Source: Hydrogenophaga sp. PBL-H3
GTDB taxonomy: Bacteria; Pseudomonadota; Gammaproteobacteria; Burkholderiales; Burkholderiaceae_C
Direction of reading: 5' to 3'
DNA: 64,000 bases
Assembly (NCBI RefSeq): GCF_010104355.1
Contig: NZ_CP044972.1
Location: forward strand, 2,790,001-2,854,000
Part shown: one piece after another, positions 28,649-36,115 of the stretch
Layout: the number at the start of each line of letters is the position of its first letter
Numbering within the stretch: the first letter of the stretch is position 1
Translations under genes and position numbers: made by a program
The notes under the pieces: generated by a model
What the model was told of the DNA's origin: nothing
Seen by the model: only the letters and a program-made list of their open reading frames with translations
Databases searched by the model: none

Positions 28649-29338
28649 TCACAGGACCGCCGGATCGAAGAAGCGGCGGGCCAGGCCGTTGCGCCCCGGA
28701 TAGAACTTGAACCAGGGCCGCGCCTGGTCAACGGTGCGCGCCACCGGGGGATGGTTCATCAACCGGTCGAAGTAAGCCGCCAGGCGCGCGTGTTGGGGCG
28801 CGAAGGGCACGTAGGTCACGGCGTAAAACAAGGCCGGCGCGGCGGCGCAGTCGGCCAGGCTGAACGCATCGCCAGCGACCCAGGTTCGCCCATCCAGGTG
28901 CTGATCGATCAGCGCATACGCCGACAACAGACTCTCGTGCGCACGGGCCACGCCGAGTGCATCGCGCTCGCCCTCCGGGCGCAGAAGATCGGCGGTGCAG
29001 GCCTGCATCGGCGTCATCACGTGCAGGTCGAAGAGGCGGTCCCACAAGCGCACTTCAAGGGCCTGGTCCGGGTCGATCGGTATCAGCGTGCGGCCGGGGC
29101 CCGCGTGGTGGCGCTGCAGGTGCTCGATGATGATGCTGGTCTCGGGAATGGGCCGGCCCTGGTCCACCAGCAGCGGCATCTTGCCCAGGGGCCACAGCGC
29201 GATGTACGCCGAGCGCTCGGCCGCATCGCCCAGGTTCAGCAAACGCAACTCGGCATCGACGCCCAGCACGTCGAGGGCGATCAGCACCTTGTGGCAGTAC
29301 GAGGACAGGGGGTGGTAGTGAAGCGTGAGCGTGCTCAT
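28649..29338 (-). CDS. glutathione S-transferase
   Basis: A 229-residue GST. The N-terminal thioredoxin-like domain carries LHYHPLSSYCHKVLIALDVLG (Ser/Cys active-site region near residues 10-14) and the cis-Pro and glutathione-binding segment GKMPLLVDQGRPIPETSIIIEHL. The C-terminal all-helical domain holds WVAGDAFSLADCAAAPAL, the N-capping box motif of GSTs. It probably conjugates or reduces with glutathione in the cytosol; substrate unknown. Its ATG overlaps the stop of the CDF transporter gene (ATGA), so both are translated from one mRNA, which the metal promoter at 30002-30032 would drive. Confidence 0.9.
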   Translation of the reverse strand: MSTLTLHYHPLSSYCHKVLIALDVLGVDAELRLLNLGDAAERSAYIALWPLGKMPLLVDQGRPIPETSIIIEHLQRHHAGPGRTLIPIDPDQALEVRLWDRLFDLHVMTPMQACTADLLRPEGERDALGVARAHESLLSAYALIDQHLDGRTWVAGDAFSLADCAAAPALFYAVTYVPFAPQHARLAAYFDRLMNHPPVARTVDQARPWFKFYPGRNGLARRFFDPAVL

Positions 29339-29979
29339 GGGATGTCCCTCACAGCCGCACCCCCACCCAGCTCCCCCCTCGCCTGCCGCAGCACCGTCCA
29401 GCCACCCTGCAAGGCCAGCGTTGCCATCAGGCTGGCCACCGCCAGATCGGGCCAGGCCGAGCCGGTGCCGAACACCCCGAGCGCGGCCATGAACACGGCG
29501 GCGTTGCCGATGGCGTCGTTGCGCGAGCACAGCCACACGCTGCGCATGTTGGCGTCGCCTTCGCGAAACGCGTAGAGCATCCACGCCACCGCCACGTTGG
29601 CCAGCAGCGCCAGCAGCGCCACCGCCCCCATGGTCATGGCCTGCGGCACACCGCCGTGCCACACCGACCACACCGCAGCCCCCAGCACATACAGCCCAAA
29701 GCCCATCATGCTCACGGCTTTGAGCATGGCCGCGCGCGCGCGCCAGGCCAGCGCCGAGGCCAGCACCGCGAGCGATACGGCGTAGTTGAGCGCGTCGCCG
29801 GCAAAGTCCACCGCGTCGGCCAGGAGCGAGAGCGAACCGGCCTGGAATCCGGCGCCAACCTCGATGAGGAACATGGCGGCGTTGATGGTCAGGGCGATCC
29901 AGAGGATCTTGCGGTAGCGGGCCAGGTTGGCGATGGTCTTGACCTGGGGAGTGTCGTGGTCACAGCAATGAGCGGACAT
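29335..29979 (-). CDS. cation diffusion facilitator (CDF) family metal efflux protein
   Basis: A 214-residue protein starting MSAHCCDHDTPQ, a short Cys/His metal-binding head. It contains six TMs, with the CDF signature region SLLADAVDFAGDALNYAVS (TM2, about residues 50-68) and the matching TM5 residues SRNDAIGNAAVF. It lacks the usual C-terminal cytoplasmic domain, so it is a short-form CDF. It should export a divalent ion (Zn, Cd, Co or Pb) against protons. The start is chosen at AAGGAAAAACC followed by ATG. A MerR-type promoter lies just upstream, and the GST gene overlaps its stop. Confidence 0.87.
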   Translation of the reverse strand: MSAHCCDHDTPQVKTIANLARYRKILWIALTINAAMFLIEVGAGFQAGSLSLLADAVDFAGDALNYAVSLAVLASALAWRARAAMLKAVSMMGFGLYVLGAAVWSVWHGGVPQAMTMGAVALLALLANVAVAWMLYAFREGDANMRSVWLCSRNDAIGNAAVFMAALGVFGTGSAWPDLAVASLMATLALQGGWTVLRQARGELGGGAAVRDIP

Positions 29980-30001
29980 GGTTTTTCCTTTCCATGCCTG
30001 C

Positions 30002-30032
30002 ATTGGAAACCATGGAGCCACTGCGGTGTCAA
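30002..30032 (-). promoter_or_regulatory. MerR-type (CadR/PbrR-like) promoter of the CDF gene
   Basis: On the minus strand TTGACA is followed by a 19-base spacer and TCCAAT. The spacer contains CAGTGGCTCC, which resembles the TAGTGGCTAC core of known CadR/PbrR operators, with flanking ACC/GGT half-sites. The over-long spacer and core fit heavy-metal activation by a MerR-family protein. The dyad is imperfect and no merR gene is present in the window. Confidence 0.6.
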
Positions 30033-30072
30033 CCTTGTTTCCACCGGGGGCGCGACACCGCTTCGAGGCCAC

Positions 30073-30285
30073 TCACCGATCGAGCTTGATGAGCCCTTCG
30101 GCCACATAGCGTTTGAAATCGGCCAACGGCATCGCGGCGGAACCGTGCGTTTCTTCATCGATCCAGCTCAGCGTGGCGTCGTTGACCCCGATGGTCACCT
30201 TCACCGGCCCCGGCCGGATTTCAACATTCGGGCCGTCGCCCCCGCGGTATTCGACCTTGCCGACGATCTGTGCTTTTTGAGCCAT
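30073..30285 (-). CDS. small conserved-looking protein, 70 residues
   Basis: Starts MAQKAQIVGKVEYRGGDGPN and reads as a compact beta-rich domain: IVGKVEYRGG, VKVTIGVNDATLSWIDEETHGSAAMPLADFKRYVAEGLIKLD. No signal peptide or TM. It is not assigned to a named family. It is a separate gene 93 bases upstream of the CDF gene on the same strand, with the CDF's MerR-type promoter between them, and divergent from the DMT exporter. The longer in-frame ORF upstream is rejected because it would overlap the divergent promoter region. Confidence 0.6.
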   Translation of the reverse strand: MAQKAQIVGKVEYRGGDGPNVEIRPGPVKVTIGVNDATLSWIDEETHGSAAMPLADFKRYVAEGLIKLDR

Positions 30286-30384
30286 GCATGCCTCCGAGCC
30301 AAAGACCCACAGCATCGCTGTGCATGGGCCGCAAGGTCGGTGCGCTGGCGTACGCTTGGCGTGCCGGCCCACCATTCAAAGTCC

Positions 30385-31437
30385 ATGACGAACACCCCGC
30401 TTTCTCCAGCCCTCAGAGGCGGCCTGCTGGCTCTGGTGGCGGCCCTGCTGTTTGGTCTGAGCACGCCGCTGGTGCAGCGCTTCGGCACAGGCGTGGGCCC
30501 GTTCACCACCGCCGCCTTGCTGTACGCGGGCGCAGCGCTGGCGGCCCTGCTGCTGCGCCAGCCCACCCAGCGCGAAGCCCAGCTGCGCCGCACCGACCTG
30601 CCCCGCCTGCTGGCCATGGCGGCCAGCGGCGCGGTGATCGGTCCGGTGGCGCTGGCCTGGGGCCTGCAGCGCACGAGCGGGTCGAGTGCCTCGCTCATGC
30701 TCACGCTTGAAGCGGTTTTCACCGCGGTGCTGGCCTGGCGCTGGTATGGAGAAACCATGGACCGGCGCGTGATCGGCGCGGTGCTGCTGCTGCTCGCCGG
30801 TGGCGGGCTGCTGGTGGTCGAACAAGGACTTGCGGGTCAGGTGCAGCTGCTGGGTCTGCTGGCCGTGGCGCTGGCCACCGTGGCCTGGGGCGTGGACAAC
30901 ACCCTCTCGCGCGGCGTGGCCGACCGGGACCCCGGCCAGGTGGTGTGGGCCAAGGCGCTGCTGGGCAGCGGTGCCACGGTGGCACTGGCCTTCATGGCGC
31001 GCGAGGCACTGCCCGACTGGAGGAATGCACTGGGGCTGCTGGCCGTGGGTGCCAGCGGCTACGGTCTGAGCCTGCGCTTTTATTTGCTGGCCCAGCGCAC
31101 CTTTGGCGCGGCACGCACCGGCTCGGTGTTTGCCTTTGCCCCCTTCATCGGTGCGGCCGGCGCCTTTGCGCTTGGTGATCGCTCGGCCAGCGCGCTCATG
31201 GCGCTGGGCGGCGCACTCATGGCGCTGGGCGTGCTGCTGCACCTGATCGAGCGCCACAGCCATGCCCACCAGCACGAAGCGCTGGAGCACGAACACGCCC
31301 ACTCACACAACGACGGCCACCACCTGCACACGCACCAGCCCATGCCCGAAGGCGCACACAGCCACTGGCACACCCATGCGCCCATGCAACACGCGCATCC
31401 GCACGTGCCCGATGCGCACCACCTGCACCGGCACTGA
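30385..31437 (+). CDS. DMT/EamA-family transporter with His-rich C-terminal tail
   Basis: A 350-residue protein. Ten TMs form two EamA repeats (GGLLALVAALLFGLSTPLVQ; LLGLLAVALATVAWGVDNTLS). After TM10 (LGVLLHLIERH) comes a cytosolic tail of about 60 residues containing over 20 His in HxH-type patterns (e.g. HAHQHEALEHEHAHSHN and HTHQPMPEGAHSH). EamA proteins usually export metabolites, but such tails bind Ni, Co or Zn, so this may be a metal-linked or metal-regulated exporter. It is next to a CDF protein and a copper ATPase. MTNTPLSPALRGG is taken as start since it precedes TM1. A bidirectional terminator follows. Confidence 0.85.
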   Translation: MTNTPLSPALRGGLLALVAALLFGLSTPLVQRFGTGVGPFTTAALLYAGAALAALLLRQPTQREAQLRRTDLPRLLAMAASGAVIGPVALAWGLQRTSGSSASLMLTLEAVFTAVLAWRWYGETMDRRVIGAVLLLLAGGGLLVVEQGLAGQVQLLGLLAVALATVAWGVDNTLSRGVADRDPGQVVWAKALLGSGATVALAFMAREALPDWRNALGLLAVGASGYGLSLRFYLLAQRTFGAARTGSVFAFAPFIGAAGAFALGDRSASALMALGGALMALGVLLHLIERHSHAHQHEALEHEHAHSHNDGHHLHTHQPMPEGAHSHWHTHAPMQHAHPHVPDAHHLHRH

Positions 31438-31520
31438 GCCGGCCGTGCAGCGGAAGACAAAACGCTCTTGCAGATACCGCTGATGTGGCTGCGAGCGGCC
31501 AGCAGTCCGGCCCCCGCACT

Positions 31521-31550
31521 CAAAAAAAAGGCCCACTTCAGTGGGCCTTT
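31521..31550 (-). terminator. Rho-independent terminator (strong on minus strand)
   Basis: Perfect 10-base stem AAAGGCCCAC (31527-31536), loop TTCA, GTGGGCCTTT (31541-31550), followed on the minus strand by eight or more T residues. It ends the 50-residue gene at 31569 and may also stop transcription from the DMT gene on the plus strand. Confidence 0.92.
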
Positions 31551-31568
31551 CTCTTGCAACGAAGCGAA

Positions 31569-31721
31569 TTACTTCTTCTTGCACTCGTCTTTGGCTTTGT
31601 TTTCGTCTTTCATGCAATCCACTTTCTTGTCGTCCATTTTGCCGCCGGCATGGCTGGCAGCAAATGCAGGAACAGAAGCCATCATGAATGCAGCGATCAT
31701 TGCGGAGATGAGAGTTTTCAT
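31569..31721 (-). CDS. small exported Lys/Asp-rich protein, 50 residues
   Basis: A complete small gene: ATG at 31721, TAA at 31569, AAAGG 7 bases before the start and a perfect terminator 20 bases after the stop. The product begins with a signal peptide (MKTLISAMIAAFMMASVPAFA) and leaves a mature peptide of about 29 residues, highly charged (DDKK, KDENKAKDECKKK) with two Cys (VDCMK and DECKK) that could pair or bind metal. Codon use is less GC-biased than its neighbours. No family recognised. It lies between the His-tailed transporter and the TPR/HupE pair. Confidence 0.75.
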   Translation of the reverse strand: MKTLISAMIAAFMMASVPAFAASHAGGKMDDKKVDCMKDENKAKDECKKK

Positions 31722-31839
31722 AGATTACCTTTGGGATTGAAATGTCTTTTGACACCGGCACACAATGAGAAATCGCCCACTGAAGCCAACGCCAAGGATA
31801 TCGATTTCAATGACCATTCACCTGACAGACGTTGTTCCC

Positions 31840-33060
31840 ATGAGCGCCCATCAGGTATTGATTGGATTCAGGTGGAAACCCTATTGCAAAGCCTTGCTGA
31901 CCCTTGTAATCGGTGTTTCATTGAGTGCCTGGGCGCAACCCCGATTGACGCCATCCGCCGATGAGGTTGTTTTGCCGGCCTCGGTGCATGCCCAAAGCAA
32001 TCAGGCCGGATCGCTGCGCGAAGTGGAACGCGAATGGCGCAAGAACCGCAACAACCTGCCCGCCGCATTGAATTACGCGCGCGCCGTGTTTCTGCTGGGC
32101 CTGACCGAGGGCGATTTGCGCTGGTACGGCTCGGCCAAGGCAGCGCTGCAGCCCTGGTGGACGGCCACCACGCTGCCGGCCGACGGCCACTTTCTGCGCG
32201 CGCTGGTCAAGCAGGGCTTCCACGATTTCAAGGGCGGCATTGACGACCTGAGTGCGGCGATCGCCATCGACCCGGCGCAAGCCGAGTACTGGTCGTGGCG
32301 CTTCTCGCTGCACCTGCTCACCTCCAACATGGCAGCAGCGCGCACCGACTGCGATGCGATCGGCCAGCGCTTTGGCCGCGACGAAGGCCAGGCTTGTGCT
32401 GCCACGCTCATGTACCGCACCGGCCGGGCCTTGCAGGCCATTCCCGTGCTCAACCGCCTGGTCGAACTGCCCGACTACCAGGGCCCGTTCACACAAGACT
32501 GGCTGCGCTACCACCAGGGCGAGGCCTACCGTGCCGCAGGGCAGTACGCACAGGCCATTGCCGTGTGGGAGAAACACGTGCAGGCGCGGCCCAACTCGCA
32601 CCTGGTGAAGCTCACGCTTGCCGAGCTGTTGAACCAGCAAGGCCAGTTCGCCAAAGCCAAACGCTACGCGGACGCCACCTCGCCCACCGACGCGCTGCTG
32701 GTGCAGGCGCTGCTGGCCAGCCGCGGGCTGAAGGACGGCGACACGCAGCGCCTGGCCGACCAGTTCGAGAGCCGCATGAACAACCAGGCCCTGCGCGGGG
32801 AGAGCCTGATCGAGCGGCCGACCATGGTCTACCTCATCACCTACGGACGCGATAACGCGCAAGGCCTCAAGCTCGCCGCCGAGAACTGGAGCACGCAGAA
32901 CGAACCGGCGGACGCCGTGCTGCTGGTGCAGGCCGCGCTCAAGGCCAACCAGCCCAGGCTGGCCGAGCCCGTGCTCGGCTGGATGGCCGCCACCGGCTAC
33001 ACCGACCCGGTGCTCAAAGCCCTGACCGAAGAACTCCAAACCCGTCTGGGCAAATCCTGA
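31840..33060 (+). CDS. exported TPR-repeat protein
   Basis: About 406 residues. The start is uncertain: ATGs at 31765, 31810 and 31840 are in frame and none has a clear Shine-Dalgarno; 31840 gives the most normal signal peptide (hydrophobic core ALLTLVIGVSLSAWA, cleavage near AWAQ). The mature protein is built of helical repeats of TPR type, e.g. PAALNYARAVFLLG, GGIDDLSAAIAIDPAQAEYWSWR, GEAYRAAGQYAQAIAVWEKHVQARP, ending in ALTEELQTRLGKS. The last base of its stop is the first base of the HupE-like gene start, so the two are coupled. It may be a periplasmic scaffold for that membrane protein. Confidence 0.8.
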   Translation: MSAHQVLIGFRWKPYCKALLTLVIGVSLSAWAQPRLTPSADEVVLPASVHAQSNQAGSLREVEREWRKNRNNLPAALNYARAVFLLGLTEGDLRWYGSAKAALQPWWTATTLPADGHFLRALVKQGFHDFKGGIDDLSAAIAIDPAQAEYWSWRFSLHLLTSNMAAARTDCDAIGQRFGRDEGQACAATLMYRTGRALQAIPVLNRLVELPDYQGPFTQDWLRYHQGEAYRAAGQYAQAIAVWEKHVQARPNSHLVKLTLAELLNQQGQFAKAKRYADATSPTDALLVQALLASRGLKDGDTQRLADQFESRMNNQALRGESLIERPTMVYLITYGRDNAQGLKLAAENWSTQNEPADAVLLVQAALKANQPRLAEPVLGWMAATGYTDPVLKALTEELQTRLGKS

Positions 33061-34220
33061 TGAGCCACCTGTTCCGACGCTTTGCGGCGCGCCTTGTCCT
33101 GCCCGCTGTGTTCGCCCTGCTCGCCTGCGCGGCAGCGCCCGCGCTGGCCCACTCCAGCAGCAACAGCTACCTCACGCTCTCGCAGCGCGGCTCCGATCTG
33201 GTGCTGCGCACCGACATCAACCTGCGCGATGTGGACCTGATCTTCGACCTGGACGACGACCGCGATGGACGCGTGAGCTGGGGTGAGACCGCGACCCGCA
33301 TCGACGAGCTCAAGGCGTGGATGCAACAAGGCATCAGCGTGCGCGGCACATCGGCCGCCTGCCAGTTGCAACCGCTGGACGTGATGGCCAGTCCGCACTC
33401 GGACGGTTTCTACCTCAGCGCCGAATGGCGCGTGGCCTGTGCCGATCCCGAAGACGTCGCAGCCCGGCGGCTCACACTGAAGTACGGCCTGATCTTCGAC
33501 CAGGACAACCTGCACCGCGGCCTGCTCAAGGTCGATCTGCCCGGCGCCCAGAGCAGCGCCATCCTCAGCCCCGACCGACCCGAAGCCGCGTTGCAGGCCG
33601 GTGAAGTTTCGGGCTGGGCGGTCTTCACACGCTATGTGATCGAGGGCATCTGGCACATCTGGATCGGCATCGACCACATCCTCTTCCTGCTCAGCCTGCT
33701 GGTGCTCGCGCCGCTCGTTCAGTCGCGCAAGCGGGTCACCCAATGGGCGGCTGTCGAGAGCTTTCGCATTTCGTTCATGGACGTGCTGGCGGTCGTGACC
33801 GCCTTCACCGTGGCGCACTCGATCACGCTGGCCGCCTCCATCCTGGGCTGGATCAATCCGCCGGTGGCCATCATCGAATCCGTGATCGCGCTCTCGGTGA
33901 TCCTGGCGGCACTCAACAACCTGCTGGGCTGGCTCTCGCTCAAACGCTGGCGCCTGGCGTTTGCCTTCGGCCTCATCCACGGCTTCGGCTTTGCCAACGT
34001 GCTCATCGACCTCGCACTGCCCGCGCAACAACTGGCGCTGGCACTGGGCGGCTTCAACGTGGGCGTCGAACTCGGCCAGCTGGCGATCGTGCTGGCCTTT
34101 GTTCCACTGGCCTGGTGGCTGCGCCACACCACCTTCTACCGCTGGGGCGTGGTGGTCCTGGGGTCGCTGGCCATCGCGGTGGTGGCCACGGTCTGGCTGG
34201 CGCAACGCATGGGGGTCTGA
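33060..34220 (+). CDS. HupE/UreJ-type membrane protein with periplasmic EF-hand loop
   Basis: A 386-residue protein. Signal peptide (to about ALAHS, residue 31), a periplasmic domain of about 160 residues, then 6-7 TMs of the HupE/UreJ_2 family with the signature HIWIGIDHILFLLSLLVLAP and later HSITL and LIHGFGFANVL. HupE/UreJ relatives move nickel or cobalt. The periplasmic domain contains DDDRDGRVSWGE (residues 65-76), a textbook 12-residue EF-hand loop (D at 1, 3 and 5, G at 6, V at 8, E at 12), so Ca(2+) binding is likely. It is translationally coupled to the upstream TPR gene. Confidence 0.88.
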   Translation: MSHLFRRFAARLVLPAVFALLACAAAPALAHSSSNSYLTLSQRGSDLVLRTDINLRDVDLIFDLDDDRDGRVSWGETATRIDELKAWMQQGISVRGTSAACQLQPLDVMASPHSDGFYLSAEWRVACADPEDVAARRLTLKYGLIFDQDNLHRGLLKVDLPGAQSSAILSPDRPEAALQAGEVSGWAVFTRYVIEGIWHIWIGIDHILFLLSLLVLAPLVQSRKRVTQWAAVESFRISFMDVLAVVTAFTVAHSITLAASILGWINPPVAIIESVIALSVILAALNNLLGWLSLKRWRLAFAFGLIHGFGFANVLIDLALPAQQLALALGGFNVGVELGQLAIVLAFVPLAWWLRHTTFYRWGVVVLGSLAIAVVATVWLAQRMGV

Positions 34221-34239
34221 ACAGCGGCCGTGGTGGACT

Positions 34240-34275
34240 CAGATGTTTAGGTAATAAACAACCAAAAATCCATTC
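34240..34275 (+). promoter_or_regulatory. AT-rich control region upstream of the sulfur island
   Basis: A sharply AT-richer patch (TTTAGGTAATAAACAACC then AAAAATCCATTCGTTCC) in the 120-base gap before the sulfate-binding gene. CysB-family sites are AT-rich with ATTCGTT/AATAAC-type halves, and a CysB-family gene closes this island, so this is the likely sulfur-starvation promoter. The exact -35/-10 cannot be assigned. Confidence 0.4.
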
Positions 34276-34340
34276 GTTCCCCAACTGGCTCGGAGTCCGG
34301 ATCATCCGTTCACTTCCAACCAGTTCAGACAAGGAACGAC

Positions 34341-35357
34341 ATGACCTCCCGCCGCCAGTTCGCCCAATTCCTCGCCACCGCAGCCCTGACCGCCAGCGCT
34401 GTCTCCGCCATCGCCCAGCCCGCGCCGGTGACCCTGCTCAATGTGTCCTACGACCCGACCCGCGAGCTGTACGTCGAGTACAACGCCGCCTTTGCCAAGC
34501 ACTGGAAGGCCAGGACCGGCCAGGACGTGACCATCAAGCAGAGCCACGGTGGCTCGGGCAAACAGGCCCGCTCCATCATCGACGGCCTGGACGCCGACGT
34601 GGCCACCCTGGCCCTGGCCGGTGACACCGACGCGCTGCACAACAACGGCGGCTGGATCCCGAAAGACTGGCAAAAACGCCTGCCGCAGAGCAGCTCCCCT
34701 TACACCTCCACCATCGTGCTGGTGACCCGCGCCGGCAACCCCAAGAACATCAAGGACTGGGACGACCTGATCCGCCCCGACGTGAAGGTCATCACCCCCA
34801 ACCCCAAGACCTCGGGCGGCGCCCGCTGGAACTACCTGGCCGCCTGGGAGTTCGCCAAACGCAAGTTCGGCAGCGACGCGAAGGCGCAGGAATTCATCGG
34901 CAAGCTCTACGCCAACGTGCCGGTACTCGACTCGGGCGCACGCGGCTCCTCCATCACCTTCGCGCAGCGCGCCCAGGGTGACGTGTTCATCTCCTGGGAA
35001 AACGAGGCCTACCTGCTGGAGAAAGAGTTCGGCAACAAGGTCGACTTCGTCTACCCCTCGCTCTCGATCCTGGCCGAGCCCGCCGTGACCGTGGTCGACA
35101 AGAACGTGGACAAGAAGGGCACCCGCGCCGTGGCGCAGGCCTACCTTGAGTACCTCTACACCGAAGAGGCGCAGGACATCATCGGCAAACACTTCTACCG
35201 CCCCACTTCGGCCAAGGCCCAGGCCAAGTACGCCAAGCAGTTGCCCAAGCTCAACCTCTTCAAGATCGAAGACGCGTTCGGTGGCTGGGAGCAGGCGGCC
35301 AAGGTGCACTTCTCCGACGGTGGCACCTTCGACCAGATCTACACCAAGAAGCAATAA
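34341..35357 (+). CDS. sbp: sulfate ABC transporter substrate-binding protein
   Basis: A 338-residue periplasmic protein. A Tat-like signal (SRRQFAQFL) precedes [23 protein letters not shown], the family entry motif. The sulfate-binding loops are visible as [21 protein letters not shown] and [16 protein letters not shown]. Sbp captures sulfate or thiosulfate for CysTWA, none of which is encoded in the window. It opens the sulfur island, with AAGGAACGAC before the ATG, and ssuE follows after 39 bases. Its presence alongside sulfonate genes suggests shared induction under sulfate limitation. Confidence 0.93.
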   Translation: MTSRRQFAQFLATAALTASAVSAIAQPAPVTLLNVSYDPTRELYVEYNAAFAKHWKARTGQDVTIKQSHGGSGKQARSIIDGLDADVATLALAGDTDALHNNGGWIPKDWQKRLPQSSSPYTSTIVLVTRAGNPKNIKDWDDLIRPDVKVITPNPKTSGGARWNYLAAWEFAKRKFGSDAKAQEFIGKLYANVPVLDSGARGSSITFAQRAQGDVFISWENEAYLLEKEFGNKVDFVYPSLSILAEPAVTVVDKNVDKKGTRAVAQAYLEYLYTEEAQDIIGKHFYRPTSAKAQAKYAKQLPKLNLFKIEDAFGGWEQAAKVHFSDGGTFDQIYTKKQ

Positions 35358-35396
35358 GCCGATCGCGCTGTCACACACGATTCAGGGAAGAACAAC

Positions 35397-35990
35397 GTGT
35401 CCATTCTGTTGATCGCCGGCAGCCCGTCCGAGCATTCGCGGTCCGCCGCCTTGCTCGATGCGGTCCAGGCGCGCCTGGGCGGCCATGTGCTGGTGGACCG
35501 CCTGCACATCCGCGACCTCTCACCCCAGGCCCTGCTGCTGGCCGATGTGCACCACAAGTCCATCGCCCATGCGGTGGCCCAGGTGGCCAGTGCCCGTGCG
35601 CTGGTGGTGGCCACTCCCATCTACAAGGCCGCCTACAGCGGCGTGCTCAAGGTCTTTCTGGACCTGCTGCCGCAGACGGCGCTCAAGGGCAAGCTGGTGC
35701 TGCCACTGGCCACCGGCGGCAGCCCCCACCACATGCTCGCGCTCGACTACGCGCTGCGTCCCGTGCTGCAGTCGCTCTCGGCCAGCCATGTGCTCACCGG
35801 CATCTACGCCACCGACGCGCAAGTGCCCAAGGACGAAGACGGTGAGTACCAGGTGGGTAGCGACATCGCCAGCCGCCTGGATGACGCTGTGAACATCCTC
35901 TTCAAGGAAATCCTGCGAATGCCGCTCGCGGCCGGGCACACGACCGGGTTCTCTCCGGTGCCCTTCGCGCAGGTGCGATGTAGCGTCTGA
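35397..35990 (+). CDS. ssuE: NADPH-dependent FMN reductase
   Basis: A 197-residue flavodoxin-like reductase starting with GTG (Shine-Dalgarno CAGGGAAG). The N-terminus SILLIAGSPSEHSRSAAL binds the FMN phosphate; VVATPIYKAAYSGVLKVFLDLLP and LVLPLATGGSPHHMLALDYALRP are family hallmarks, the latter holding the dimer/tetramer region. SsuE supplies FMNH2 to the SsuD monooxygenase encoded downstream. Length agrees with E. coli SsuE (191). Between it and ssuA there is a perfect GCCGGG/CCCGGC hairpin without a T tract. Confidence 0.93.
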   Translation: MSILLIAGSPSEHSRSAALLDAVQARLGGHVLVDRLHIRDLSPQALLLADVHHKSIAHAVAQVASARALVVATPIYKAAYSGVLKVFLDLLPQTALKGKLVLPLATGGSPHHMLALDYALRPVLQSLSASHVLTGIYATDAQVPKDEDGEYQVGSDIASRLDDAVNILFKEILRMPLAAGHTTGFSPVPFAQVRCSV

Positions 35991-36115
35991 GCCGCTGCGA
36001 GCCGGGACCACCCGGCCGATCTGGCCGCACTCCCCCCTTCCGTTTTTTTCAGCCACCCCACCCGGTGGCCGGGACGCCCTTTGCCCGCACACGGTCACCC
36101 ACACAGGAATTCACC

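Noticed and set aside
36001..36016. GCCGGG-ACCA-CCCGGC hairpin between ssuE and ssuA, with a run of T further down near 36044.
   Set aside because: The T run is about 28 bases away from the stem, too far for a Rho-independent terminator; the operon appears to continue.
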